Below are positions 8,207 through 17,137 of a stretch of DNA of 64,000 nucleotides, one piece after another. Location: positions 1 to 64,000 of the forward strand of contig URKJ01000021.1 in the NCBI GenBank assembly GCA_900548385.1, read 5' to 3'. Under the pieces are notes generated by a model, which saw only the letters and a program-made list of their open reading frames with translations, was not told the DNA's origin and made no database searches. Both the position numbers and the translations under genes were made by a program. This DNA is from an uncultured bacterium. GTDB lineage: Bacteria > Verrucomicrobiota > Lentisphaeria > Victivallales > UBA1829. The first letter of the stretch is position 1. The number at the start of each line of letters is the position of its first letter.

Positions 8207-8889
8207 TTACCGCCTCCTTCCGTTTTCCACGGATAATAGGATTCAATTTTCCCATCAGACCATAGACGGTGCCGGAGGTCGCCCGCATGAGTGCGAGGAG
8301 CGTCTTCTATGACGACAAAATGCGAATCGTCCGTTTTTTCTCCCGCGCCCGGATAAAGATAGCTCATCCCCTTCCAATAGCGGACCTGGGAACGATACTT
8401 TTCATTTTTTTCCTCTTTTTCAGGAAGGACTGCCGGATATTGATGAAAGTCTGCTGTGTAAATCGTTAGAGCTGAAGCGTAATTTTTCAGATTTCTGAAA
8501 CAGAATTTCCGGTTGTTTTTTTCCTTGGATTGACACATACAGATGGAGAAGAAGAGCACAAACCCGGCAAGGCTCATGACCATCAGAAGCGCATAGACAT
8601 TCGTCCGCCCCACACGCGCCAGCCGCAACAGCAGAAAGACTGCGCCAGTGATTAAAATCAGATAAAAACCGCAGCGTCCCGGCCATTCATTATTATGGGA
8701 GTGGAGCGCGATGAATTCCTCCCATTCAAAAAAGACCGGATCGGCGAACCGCCCCTCCAGAGTCCGCCACCATTTTAACACGGCTCCGCCGCTCCAGACG
8801 CCCCACCACCAGAAAGCAGGAATGAACAGGAATAGCAACACGCAAACCGACCAATTGTTTTTCCAGTCCAGCCTTTCCCCAAATTTCAC
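8203..8889 (-). CDS. Polytopic protein with pseudopilin-like C-terminal domain, paralogue
   Basis: 228 residues from a GTG at 8889 overlapping the TGA of the 708-residue gene, behind GGAGGCGGCAA. Three membrane segments (about 17-32, 75-90, 97-117), then a soluble domain starting FCFRNLKNYASALTIYTADF, the pattern CxxNLKxxxxALxxYxxD of Lentisphaera/Planctomycete pseudopilins. Its end, EDAPRTHAGDLRHRLWSDG and YYPWKT, is shared almost word for word with the gene at 7559-8206. The pair is a tandem duplication with a conserved C-terminus and diverged membrane part. Function unknown; the domain may be an extracytoplasmic sensor or binding module. Confidence 0.85.
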   Translation of the reverse strand: MKFGERLDWKNNWSVCVLLFLFIPAFWWWGVWSGGAVLKWWRTLEGRFADPVFFEWEEFIALHSHNNEWPGRCGFYLILITGAVFLLLRLARVGRTNVYALLMVMSLAGFVLFFSICMCQSKEKNNRKFCFRNLKNYASALTIYTADFHQYPAVLPEKEEKNEKYRSQVRYWKGMSYLYPGAGEKTDDSHFVVIEDAPRTHAGDLRHRLWSDGKIESYYPWKTEGGGK

Positions 8890-11012
8890 TTGCCGCCTCC
8901 TTCCGGTGAACGTATTTGCGGGAAAAATTTTTTCTGAAATTGTTCAAACGTCGCTTCCCGGCAGATCAGTTTTCCCGACTTGTCATAAGTCCATACTTCC
9001 TGTTCAATGGACTCGGCGATCAAGTTGACGAAATGCGTCAGGGAACCGACGTAGTCATCCGTACCAGGCGTCTCAAGCACGTCGTGATAAACTCCGGTAT
9101 TTCCCGGTGTCAGAGCAAGGAAAAAACCATCGCCCGCGTCATCATGCAGCAGTATCAGGGAAGCCGCCCGGTCGGGCGATACCATGCGGATCAAGGGGGT
9201 GTCACACTTTTCCCGGAGATTGACCGCGAAATCAATTCCCGCCACATTACAGCCGGGGATCAGTTCGCAATCCTCCATGCCGGAAACGAATTCATACCAC
9301 ATGTTCAATGCTTCAACCGTTTTCGTCTGTGTCGCATTACCAAGACGAATGCGCATTGATGGCTCCAGAGGTTTCCGCTTAGCCTGCAACCCGGGAGCCT
9401 TTGCGGTCAGAACTCTGTCCAGTCGGGCAAAGGCCTGCGTGAGTTCAGCTCGTTCCCCGGCACTCAGCAAAACGTCCGTAAATTTTGCCGAGTGCGCGAG
9501 CGACGTAAAGACGATTCCGACCAGAACCACGACCAGTATTACACCGATTCCGATCAGTCCGACGCATCCCAGTAGACACCCCTTGACGCCCTTGCCGTCG
9601 CGATCGGCAGTTTCTTCCGGCCGAAACGCCTGTAACCGTTTCAACTCCCGCCACGCTTTGATCCCGGAAAAGAGAGTCCACAACACCCAAGCGTGAAAAA
9701 CGACCTCAATCCAGATACTGCCTCCGCCTTCAGGGATAAGCGGGATCAGCAGAATGGTATCGAACACAAAAAGCAGAAACGAAATCAGAATGAAACAGCG
9801 GTATTTCCGGGCAAGAAGCCAGCACAAGGCAAGAAGCACCACAAAAGCAATCGCAAAAGAAAGACAGAATGACGCAACAATTTCCGGCGATCCCGCTTCG
9901 ACAGTATTTTTTCCCAGAATTACCATCAGAGATGGAAAGAATGCTGAAAATGGAAACGTAATACCCGAATCTGTGGAAATCAGTATCACATTGACTGCGG
10001 AGAGCAGAACTGCAACGGCGAAATTGGTTACCGACCTGGCATAGCGGTTCCGCGCAGCCTCCCATTCCGATGTGGTTGCCTCCGGCGCGGCGGAAACCGG
10101 AGGCAATGGGACGGATTCAGCGGGAACCGGTTCCGGTATTTCCGCCTCCGTCCCGACTTTTTCGTGAGGCGGAAACGCAGTACATATCTTGCGGTATTTC
10201 TCAATCGCAGCATCACTGAATCCCTCTTTTTTCAATGTTTCATTGGATGGAAACTCCTGTCCGCTGTTTTTGAAGTTGAAATAAATTTCTGCGGAATACA
10301 TGGCTTTCTGAAAGGCTTCCAAATCCAAATGTTCAGCGGGATTGACTCCGTTGTTTTCAATCTTCCGTTTCCATTCCATCGCGGATTGCAGGAGTTCACG
10401 CGGAGATTGGCCGGGGAGTCCTTCCTTCTGAATACCGGGGATTGGTCTCAGGATGGGAATTTTCACGTTGCTGACAATCAGAACATTTCCATGTTCGAAG
10501 TATATGGAAATATCCGTCACAGTCCGGAAATTACATCCCCCGCCCAAAATCGTCAGCCCCCAGCGGACCAGAAAATTCGGACGCATGCGTTTCACCTCCG
10601 CCCAGACCGTGCCGTCCGGTGAATGGAGAATCCGGGAAAAATTCTTTCTCCCAAAACCTGCGACTTCATCCGGCGGCGAACAAAAATCCCCGGCGGCAAT
10701 CATTCCGGCGTCGGTTAGTTCATTGGAGACGCGATCAATTTCCCGGACATAACTTGACGGATAATTGTATGTGTCGGCTCGCGAAAACGTTTTGCCGCAT
10801 TCCAGAAAGTCCCGAAAAACATTCCGGAAAGCCACGGCAATTTCCTTCTGTGATTTCTTTAAAGACACAAAGGACAGTATGGCGGAGGCTACCGGAATCC
10901 ACCAGCAGGCATTCGGCAGATCAATGCCGGGAATCACTTTCACAAGAATCATCACGATGAACGAAACGATAAACAGAATGATGGAACCGAGCCAGATATA
11001 TGTCCATTTCAT
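8886..11012 (-). CDS. Large membrane protein with possible SUKH-like C-terminal domain
   Basis: 708 residues, first gene of the leftward array, ATG at 11012 behind AAGGAGG. Hydrophobic segments lie near residues 5-25, 35-52 and a cluster at ~330-520. A Pro/Ala/Glu-rich linker is near 295-320. The last ~180 residues are soluble; GDGFFLALTPGNTGVYHD followed by a helix (SLTHFVNLIAESIEQE) resembles the C-terminal half of SMI1/KNR4 (SUKH) domains, and ELIPG fits earlier in the fold. This is a visual match and needs a profile search. Ends SPEGGGK, encoding the next ribosome binding site. Role unknown. Confidence 0.8.
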   Translation of the reverse strand: MKWTYIWLGSIILFIVSFIVMILVKVIPGIDLPNACWWIPVASAILSFVSLKKSQKEIAVAFRNVFRDFLECGKTFSRADTYNYPSSYVREIDRVSNELTDAGMIAAGDFCSPPDEVAGFGRKNFSRILHSPDGTVWAEVKRMRPNFLVRWGLTILGGGCNFRTVTDISIYFEHGNVLIVSNVKIPILRPIPGIQKEGLPGQSPRELLQSAMEWKRKIENNGVNPAEHLDLEAFQKAMYSAEIYFNFKNSGQEFPSNETLKKEGFSDAAIEKYRKICTAFPPHEKVGTEAEIPEPVPAESVPLPPVSAAPEATTSEWEAARNRYARSVTNFAVAVLLSAVNVILISTDSGITFPFSAFFPSLMVILGKNTVEAGSPEIVASFCLSFAIAFVVLLALCWLLARKYRCFILISFLLFVFDTILLIPLIPEGGGSIWIEVVFHAWVLWTLFSGIKAWRELKRLQAFRPEETADRDGKGVKGCLLGCVGLIGIGVILVVVLVGIVFTSLAHSAKFTDVLLSAGERAELTQAFARLDRVLTAKAPGLQAKRKPLEPSMRIRLGNATQTKTVEALNMWYEFVSGMEDCELIPGCNVAGIDFAVNLREKCDTPLIRMVSPDRAASLILLHDDAGDGFFLALTPGNTGVYHDVLETPGTDDYVGSLTHFVNLIAESIEQEVWTYDKSGKLICREATFEQFQKKFFPQIRSPEGGGK

Positions 11013-11337
11013 ACAGCATACCTCCTTGATCAGGTTGCGTTTGATTCACATCCGAGCATATCGGGGACAACCGGAGAATCCTTGAATGGTAATATGGAAC
11101 ATAATAATCCCCGAGTTTATTATACTATAACAGGAGAATTTTTACAAGAGGCATTTTCCAAAAGTTCGCATATTTTTGTTGAAAAATTTGATTTTCGGAT
11201 ATTGATGATGTATCTTTTTGATGGCGGGGTATCATCGGCAAATGAAAAATGCTTTCATTATGCCCGCAGGAAACTGGCGATAGGAACGGCTGAGCATGTA
11301 AAACATAATAGTTCGTTGATTTCAACGGGAGTGAAGT
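11013..11337. promoter_or_regulatory. Divergent control region between the two arrays
   Basis: 325 nt separating the two divergent gene arrays. It holds one clear promoter for the leftward array (listed separately), leaving a leader of about 100 nt before ATG 11012. No comparably good promoter was found for the rightward array. Short open frames on both strands (11082-11381 plus, 11125-11370 minus) lack convincing protein character. The region is visibly AT-rich. Confidence 0.6.
11119..11147 (-). promoter_or_regulatory. Promoter of the leftward array
   Basis: Minus strand TTGTAA, a 17-nt spacer, then TATAAT (positions 11142-11147 and 11119-11124). The -10 box is a perfect sigma-70 consensus. 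Transcription would start near 11112 and run into the 708-residue gene. Confidence 0.75.
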
Positions 11338-12537
11338 TTGATTCTGCATCCAGACAATCAGTTCAAACATTGCCGGACTAGCGGCTCCGGCAGTTCACAT
11401 ATTTCATCCATCCGCTTACCGACACAGACCGAATTTCTCCTCGACAGTTGGAAACGCGGCATAAAGAGAGATCGCTTCACCCGGAATTTCGCCTTTTTTC
11501 AGGGAGCACTATTTGTTGCTGCAGGTTGTTATTTCCCGCAGCTGCTGCAATTAACCGGCCGCTGTATTTCTTCAAAATATTCTTTGGCAGTCTATGGCGT
11601 GACGGTCAGTTCATTGTGCATCGGTCTGATCGCGTCCGCAATGCTGTTGTCGGCAGTGGACTTATGGCGGTCGAGTTCCCGTTGTCCTCACTGCCATCGT
11701 CGATTTCTGCGGAAATCTTATCTGACGGCGGGGAACCGCTGCCCTCATTGCCGCGGAACGCTGTATGTTCCCGAAAAAATCGGTCGCCTGACTCTTCCGG
11801 AGTTTTCCTTTTACACTCCGGCCTATTTCTGTTTTCTGTCCGTTCCCATGCTGACTTGCCTGGGATGCGTGTCTTTTATCGGGGAAGTACCCAAAGCACT
11901 GTTGTATACTCAACTGGCATGGATCGGCACGGGAATATTGTGGATCGCGTTTTTTCCGCTGTTTGCATGGTACTTCGGTAAGTATTTATCCCGATGCGCG
12001 GGAAAAAAGCGCAGAGAAAACAGCTGTTCCGTCTGCGGAGGATATTATGATCCGCTGATCCTGCGTTTGAGCGGCAATTGTTCCGTCTGCGGTTCGCAGC
12101 CTGATCCCGATTGGCCGCCGCCGGAACCGGAATTACCGGCGGATCTACCGACTGCTCGGGAAGTTTGTGCGGTGCGGCAAAATAAAATGGATGCCGTTTT
12201 CGTGATTTTCCTGATTGTCTGGTGGATTTTTTCAGGGATTCAACTGTTTTTGCCGAACGAACACCTGCTCCAAATGATTCCGTCATCGTTTCCATGGGGA
12301 TTTCTTCTCATATTTTTCTATATCCTCATCCGCATTTTTCGATCGTGGAAAATAGTGAAACCATTCTGGAAATGTCCCTATTGTCACTTTGGTCCGTTTC
12401 AACTTCAAAAAGAACCGCCGGAATGGAATCCGCAAGGGCGTGACGTTATTGCCTGTCAATATTATTTCCTGCGCTGTCCAAACTGCCGCCACAAGCTCGT
12501 CCGAGATGAGGACGACGGGAAAGGAGGCAATGCATGA
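11338..12537 (+). CDS. Three-ribbon membrane protein
   Basis: 399 residues from a TTG at 11338, which has GGGAG six bases ahead; no ATG or GTG in this frame sits before the conserved part, so the start is uncertain. Four or more membrane segments alternate with three zinc ribbons: CPHC...CPHC at residues 116-138, CSVC...CSVC near 229-250, and CPYC...CPNC near the end. The C-terminus RHKLVRDEDDGKGGNA parallels RRKLVRDDDDGKGAGK in the next gene, also at DNA level. First gene of the rightward array; the two genes are paralogues with the same layout. Function unknown. Confidence 0.8.
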   Translation: MILHPDNQFKHCRTSGSGSSHISSIRLPTQTEFLLDSWKRGIKRDRFTRNFAFFQGALFVAAGCYFPQLLQLTGRCISSKYSLAVYGVTVSSLCIGLIASAMLLSAVDLWRSSSRCPHCHRRFLRKSYLTAGNRCPHCRGTLYVPEKIGRLTLPEFSFYTPAYFCFLSVPMLTCLGCVSFIGEVPKALLYTQLAWIGTGILWIAFFPLFAWYFGKYLSRCAGKKRRENSCSVCGGYYDPLILRLSGNCSVCGSQPDPDWPPPEPELPADLPTAREVCAVRQNKMDAVFVIFLIVWWIFSGIQLFLPNEHLLQMIPSSFPWGFLLIFFYILIRIFRSWKIVKPFWKCPYCHFGPFQLQKEPPEWNPQGRDVIACQYYFLRCPNCRHKLVRDEDDGKGGNA

Positions 12538-13682
12538 ATTTCTATTATGGTGCAGGCAAAATTCCTCATGATGAATTTCGTGAACGGTGTAGTGCAGCCG
12601 AAGCCGCCCACGTCAGACGCAGTGCGATTTTTGCTTTGCTCCTTGGTGTGGTCTATTTGGTGATCGGTAAGTACTACTGGCTGGAATGGATGTCGGAATG
12701 TTCCAGCAAATCTCCAATACACAATGTACTTTGGCAGGCAATTTGGTGCTTGGTAGCTTTAACCGTCGGACCGTTTTTGATTGGTATATTTTCTTTTTTA
12801 AGCAAAAATCTTGGAGATTGGCCATGTTGTCCGGCTTGCGGCAAAAAGATTTGCAGGCTGCTGCCGACTATTGCCAGTAAGCGTTGCTTACACTGTAATA
12901 CGGTCATCATTGAGGATAAACGGCAATTTGTCTCCGGCTTTGAATTACCGCCCAGTCTTGATGAAGCCATTGCCAAGGGGATAAGAGTTCGCTCTGGCGG
13001 CAGTGATACGCAGTCCCTGCAAAGTATGCGGATTGTCTTTATCGGTACTCCGATGGTTGTATTAAGTTTTTTCCTGGTTGGTGTCAAGGGCGATATAGAG
13101 CTTGAACCGCTGATGGAAAAAATTATATTGCTCATGGGCTTTGCGATTATTGCTTTTTTGGGGATTGCACCATTGATTCCGATCAAGTGGATGATTGGTG
13201 TCATGAAAAAATTGCACATCTACCCAAAGGAAGCGGGCGCATTTTGTCCGGAATGCGGAGTAGTTCCCAGTATCTATGTGGCACGGGTAAGCGGTTGTTG
13301 TGCCGATTGTGGCGCAAAGATCGCAGAACTGCCGGTGGACTCTGACGAATTTCCCACCGTTGACTGGCATCGATTTAGACACTATTGGATGTGGGATATT
13401 CGTGGAGGAATGATTCCTGCAATTCTGACTTTTCCATTGTCGATTATGATGAAAGCAGCGGTTCTCTGGTGGTGGCCGTTGCTTTCCGTCGGAGTGATTT
13501 GGCTTTTTTATTTTGCCATTTTAATAAAGCGCAAGCGTGAAGCTCAAATTCCCCAAAAGTGTCCGAATTGCCAGCGGTATTTATCGCAAGCGATGTGGTC
13601 ACTGCTCCATTATGGTCGCTGTCCAAACTGCCGCCGCAAGCTCGTCCGCGATGACGACGACGGGAAAGGAGCGGGAAAGTGA
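12534..13682 (+). CDS. Three-ribbon membrane protein, paralogue
   Basis: 382 residues; the ATG overlaps the TGA before it (ATGA). It shares layout with the previous gene: membrane segments near 25-45, 65-90, 165-220 and 290-325, and ribbons CPAC...CLHC (about 98-121), CPEC...CADC (about 240-263) and CPNC...CPNC (about 343-365). The ribbon spacing is close to that of a Zn4Cys knuckle. The terminal codons GGG AAA GGA GCG GGA AAG are the ribosome binding site of the following GTG-start gene. Possibly a membrane-anchored zinc-dependent sensor or scaffold, but no known family is recognised. Confidence 0.85.
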   Translation: MNFYYGAGKIPHDEFRERCSAAEAAHVRRSAIFALLLGVVYLVIGKYYWLEWMSECSSKSPIHNVLWQAIWCLVALTVGPFLIGIFSFLSKNLGDWPCCPACGKKICRLLPTIASKRCLHCNTVIIEDKRQFVSGFELPPSLDEAIAKGIRVRSGGSDTQSLQSMRIVFIGTPMVVLSFFLVGVKGDIELEPLMEKIILLMGFAIIAFLGIAPLIPIKWMIGVMKKLHIYPKEAGAFCPECGVVPSIYVARVSGCCADCGAKIAELPVDSDEFPTVDWHRFRHYWMWDIRGGMIPAILTFPLSIMMKAAVLWWWPLLSVGVIWLFYFAILIKRKREAQIPQKCPNCQRYLSQAMWSLLHYGRCPNCRRKLVRDDDDGKGAGK

Positions 13683-14389
13683 AACAATATTTCAAACGAA
13701 ATCTGATTTACGGCATATTGTTTATTTCCTTGCCGCTGCTATTGCTTGCAATCACCGTTGGAGGCGGACTCTGTTTTGATGAACTGCGACAATTGCCCAA
13801 TAGCGGCTGGTTGTTGTTTAGGGACGATGCGGAAAAAGAACTTGCAATTCCCGGTTCTACTTTTAGGGGAAAACTGGTCACCGATTCCCAATATGAATCT
13901 GTCGAGTTGCTCCTATCGAATCATGTTGACAATGATGTCCATCGAGTCGGCGGCAAAAAAGGTCGTACAGTGATCGGAATGTATGATTTCAATCGGGACG
14001 GCTTACCGGATCTTTATCTTTTCAGCTCCTCCCGCTGGCCGGAACAAGGAGTATGGCTTGCGCCGGATTTCCGGCGTGAAGATTTTCCCATGGGGTGGCG
14101 ATATCAGGCCGTTCGTTTTCTTGCTGCGGCGAATCTTGCCATGCCATTTCTGGCACTGATTGCGCTGATCTGTTTTCTGTGGGGCATAAATATCATTTTT
14201 CTGGAAAAAGAGATTGGAAAGAATTTCTGTTATCTCAATGCGGTTCTTCTGCTGATCGCTCTTGTCGTTTTTCTGATCTTTTGTTCACGACAGTTTTCAA
14301 CACAGTACCAGCCGAACTTGCCTCCCGTTTACTCGTCCTCCAACAATGGCATGGAAGCCGATGCCGCGAAGCCGGAGGTAGAGCTATGA
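13679..14389 (+). CDS. Membrane protein with FG-GAP-like calcium motif
   Basis: 236 residues from a GTG at 13679 overlapping the TGA of the previous gene. A hydrophobic N-terminus (about 10-31) serves as anchor or signal. A ~90-residue soluble domain contains YDFNRDGLPDLYLFSS, the DxNxDGxxD loop found in FG-GAP/EF-hand-like calcium sites. Two further membrane segments lie near 145-175 and 185-205, and the tail is hydrophilic. The last codons (CCG GAG GTA GAG CTA TGA) carry the ribosome site and start of the next gene. Function unknown. Confidence 0.8.
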   Translation: MKQYFKRNLIYGILFISLPLLLLAITVGGGLCFDELRQLPNSGWLLFRDDAEKELAIPGSTFRGKLVTDSQYESVELLLSNHVDNDVHRVGGKKGRTVIGMYDFNRDGLPDLYLFSSSRWPEQGVWLAPDFRREDFPMGWRYQAVRFLAAANLAMPFLALIALICFLWGINIIFLEKEIGKNFCYLNAVLLLIALVVFLIFCSRQFSTQYQPNLPPVYSSSNNGMEADAAKPEVEL

Positions 14390-15117
14390 ACTGGTGGCAC
14401 ATACTGTTTGTTGCATTCGTTGGTGCTTGTCTGTTCAAATTCCGCAGTTTCCGTGTCCGTTTCCGAGGAGCTTCTCTGGAGGAAAGTGCGCGACAAAAAG
14501 CCCGGGAAAAACTTTCCGGTTTCAAAAAAGCGGTGGAGATGGAAACGTCTCCGAATGAAATCAAAATTTCCGCCGATTGGTTTTCATCAATCTGGCCGCC
14601 CATTTACGCGATGAAGCCCGGTCGATGGCGCGATCAATGGAAAAAGGACTTGATCCGGGAGATCGACTCCTGTTATGAAAAAATTGCGGAAGGCAATTTT
14701 GCTGCTTACTTGAATACGCCGTTATATCAGAAAACCGAACTTCTGCGCTTCCGGGTAAAGTTTGTGCAATGCCCGAAATGTCAAAAACGGATGCACATTG
14801 TCTATCAAGCGTACTACGGCGGATTTGAGGGCAATGGTCTTGTCTCTCTTTTCCCGGTCAATGAAAAGGAGCAGACCGTGATTTTTGAGAATTGGTTTGT
14901 CAAGGACCGTAATCAACTGCCTGCCGGGACTCATCTGGATCATTGTCCGAATTGCCGGACCCTTTACCCGCTGGAAAAGGAACTGTTTACAGAACAGCAC
15001 GGAATATCTCCTTACCGTTTCCTCCAGGACTTCACGCTGATTCTGCCGGACGGCAAGCGTATCTCCTTTGCGGAGACACAAACCGCCGATGATGCGGGGA
15101 AAGGAGCGGGGAAATGA
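14386..15117 (+). CDS. Single-pass protein with split zinc ribbon
   Basis: 243 residues from ATG 14386, which overlaps the upstream TGA behind GGAGGTAGAGCT; a longer frame upstream is an overlap artefact. One N-terminal membrane segment (WWHILFVAFVGACLFKF) is followed by a basic helical stretch. A compact domain then carries CPKC near residue 127 and CPNC near 190, likely one zinc site split by ~60 residues. The end DDAGKGAGK repeats the cassette tail of the gene at 12534. Function unknown. Confidence 0.8.
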   Translation: MNWWHILFVAFVGACLFKFRSFRVRFRGASLEESARQKAREKLSGFKKAVEMETSPNEIKISADWFSSIWPPIYAMKPGRWRDQWKKDLIREIDSCYEKIAEGNFAAYLNTPLYQKTELLRFRVKFVQCPKCQKRMHIVYQAYYGGFEGNGLVSLFPVNEKEQTVIFENWFVKDRNQLPAGTHLDHCPNCRTLYPLEKELFTEQHGISPYRFLQDFTLILPDGKRISFAETQTADDAGKGAGK

Positions 15118-16202
15118 TTGCCGCTGAATTTTTAGCAGTGATGACCGCTGTCGGAGTCTTGCTGGTTCTCTATTTTATTGGCTGTATTGTTTGGAAAGAG
15201 TCCATTGTCCCAAAAAGAAACCGAAAATGGATTCTTCAACAACCATCGGTGAGCGATGCGGATTTTTTGAATGATTGCGGACTCAAAGAAAATTCCGAAT
15301 ATGCCGAACTCGCATTGGTGGTTCGTTCGACCATCTCCGAGCTTTATCATGTCCCTTACGAAAAGATCGTCCCGTCGCTGTTATGGAAGGATATCAAACC
15401 GCGAAAGCATATTTGGAGCATCGTCGATTATTGGAAATATATGGAGATGATCACGGAGAAGTTTGGACGAAAGTTTGAGTTCCGCGATAGCGATTTTCTG
15501 CTCTTTCCATACGAGGGGATTGCACCTCGAACTACCATCCGGGATTTTGTTAATTCCTTGACTGATATTTTTGATCGCTATGAACGCTTGAGTAATTACC
15601 TGCCGTCTTCCGGTCCGGTTCACGTCGACGTCACGCCGGAAAAGGTCGTTCATCACTTAAAATCGCGCTATGTTTTGCTCCAAGGCGCAACGCCGCAAAT
15701 TCGACAATTGGCAGTTCAACAGGCGATTGCCGCATTCGCAACAGAAAAATACACGATTTGCCGTTTTCCCGCCGCCATCAAAACCAAACAGGATTTTTGG
15801 GACGTAATGCATTCATTTGCCCCCATGGGACCACGTTATGAGGTTGATGGTCAATCCGGTCTGGATATGGAGGCCGACTATTTTGAACGCCGGGAAGCCA
15901 TTGCAAAAAGACCGGATAATTTGTTGTTTGTATGGGAAGATGTTTCGCCCGACACGGTAATGAAAACACTCGGATTTATTCTTGAAGATTATTACGAAAT
16001 GGCGTATCTCCGAAAACCGGAAAAGATTCGCTATCTGATCACTTTGAATAGATCAATAAGCGAACTGCCTGAGATAAAGCTGACTAATTCTGATGATTCG
16101 CTCAGCAGTTATTGTCCCGACTCGGTCGCGTCGTTCAATTTACCCCGGCGAGTCATGGTGCTTTGCGACCTTGCTGATACGGGAACGGAGGCGAAGAAAT
16201 GA
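15114..16202 (+). CDS. Membrane-anchored protein with acyl-carrier-like domain
   Basis: 362 residues; ATG overlaps the TGA before it. One membrane segment (about 6-26) is followed by a helical domain (VVRSTISELYHVPYEKIVPS, LLWKDI, then YWKYMEMITEKFGRKFEF) resembling acyl-carrier/DUF1493 proteins. The same domain ends the gene at 19172-20326. The carrier serine is not obviously conserved between the copies, so a scaffold role is as likely as acyl transfer. Residues ~190-300 are a second domain of unknown type with a weak barstar-like look (KTKQDFWDVMHSF). It ends in a 28-nt stretch around GGAGGCGAAGAAATGA that recurs identically at the end of the next gene. Confidence 0.8.
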   Translation: MIAAEFLAVMTAVGVLLVLYFIGCIVWKESIVPKRNRKWILQQPSVSDADFLNDCGLKENSEYAELALVVRSTISELYHVPYEKIVPSLLWKDIKPRKHIWSIVDYWKYMEMITEKFGRKFEFRDSDFLLFPYEGIAPRTTIRDFVNSLTDIFDRYERLSNYLPSSGPVHVDVTPEKVVHHLKSRYVLLQGATPQIRQLAVQQAIAAFATEKYTICRFPAAIKTKQDFWDVMHSFAPMGPRYEVDGQSGLDMEADYFERREAIAKRPDNLLFVWEDVSPDTVMKTLGFILEDYYEMAYLRKPEKIRYLITLNRSISELPEIKLTNSDDSLSSYCPDSVASFNLPRRVMVLCDLADTGTEAKK

Positions 16203-17137
16203 ACAGAATAATTATTTTTTTAATTCAGTTGATCATTTACTCCTTACTGATCTGGAATTATCAGATTGGCGATGTCTATTTGCAAAGCACAAAAGGATGT
16301 TGGTTCGTTGGAATTTTCTTACCTGTCATCTTTTTTATAACTGCACTTTTTTTTCGAAAAAAAGACATTGGCTGGAAAGAATGGTGGATATTTCTGCCGA
16401 CTATACTTTTTGTATCTCTGCTAAATCTCATCGTGGGACTGGTGATTGCTTTGTGGTTGCTTTGTTATGCCTATGAACGGGAACTAAAACGTCTCATCGG
16501 AATCAAAGATAAGTCCGACTTTATTGCCGAGCAGTTACAGTTTATCCGTCATTTATGGGATAATTTGCCGAATTCCCACCGGGTGGCATTTGCGTATATC
16601 TGGCTTCATCATCATCAGAATTTTTATCGGGTATTCGCTGGCGGAAAACGTTGGTATGATCCCGAAATGTTTCATGCCGGACTTGCTCTTTTGGAAGATG
16701 CGGCGTTTCATGGCGTGTCTCCAATACAGATTTCCGATTTCATGCACGAATATTCGAAGCAAGCAGCGCTTGCAGATAATGAAAAAGACGTAGATTGGCT
16801 TACGGTGTTTTCTGGTAAATTTTTATTCCATGTCATGGAATATTTTCAGTCTCCGACTGATAAGAAATTAGCGGATTTTCTTTTGTTTGACCGTCCATAC
16901 GATGATTTAGTATCAGAAGCCAATGATGCTGAAATCAATATCCCGTTTGATGATCCTCAGGATATAATGGATCAGCGCATGGTCGATTTTTTGAAGGAAC
17001 TTGGCTCTTTCCCTGAACTCCCTGTCGATTGGCAAACACGTTTTGCCCATTATGGCGAACCGTTAGTTGATCTGCAAAAAGTAAAAAAGGCGCTTGATAA
17101 CGCCTATGCCGATACGGGAACGGAGGCGAAGAAATGA
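16199..17137 (+). CDS. Membrane-anchored hypothetical protein
   Basis: 312 residues, ATG overlapping the preceding TGA. Three hydrophobic segments in the first ~95 residues, then a soluble helical region (DFIAEQLQFIRHLWDNLPNS, FHAGLALLEDAAFHGVSP). There is an acidic linker near INIPFDDPQDIMDQ. No family is recognised. The end, TGTEAKK, and the 28 nt encoding it are identical to the end of the previous gene, showing that gene boundaries were copied as units. Confidence 0.8.
   Translation: MNRIIIFLIQLIIYSLLIWNYQIGDVYLQSTKGCWFVGIFLPVIFFITALFFRKKDIGWKEWWIFLPTILFVSLLNLIVGLVIALWLLCYAYERELKRLIGIKDKSDFIAEQLQFIRHLWDNLPNSHRVAFAYIWLHHHQNFYRVFAGGKRWYDPEMFHAGLALLEDAAFHGVSPIQISDFMHEYSKQAALADNEKDVDWLTVFSGKFLFHVMEYFQSPTDKKLADFLLFDRPYDDLVSEANDAEINIPFDDPQDIMDQRMVDFLKELGSFPELPVDWQTRFAHYGEPLVDLQKVKKALDNAYADTGTEAKK

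Noticed and set aside
11082..11381. A 99-codon plus-strand frame in the divergent control region
   Set aside because: It overlaps the minus-strand promoter, starts with TTG, has no family resemblance and overlaps the following gene; the region is better read as regulatory. A decayed gene cannot be excluded.
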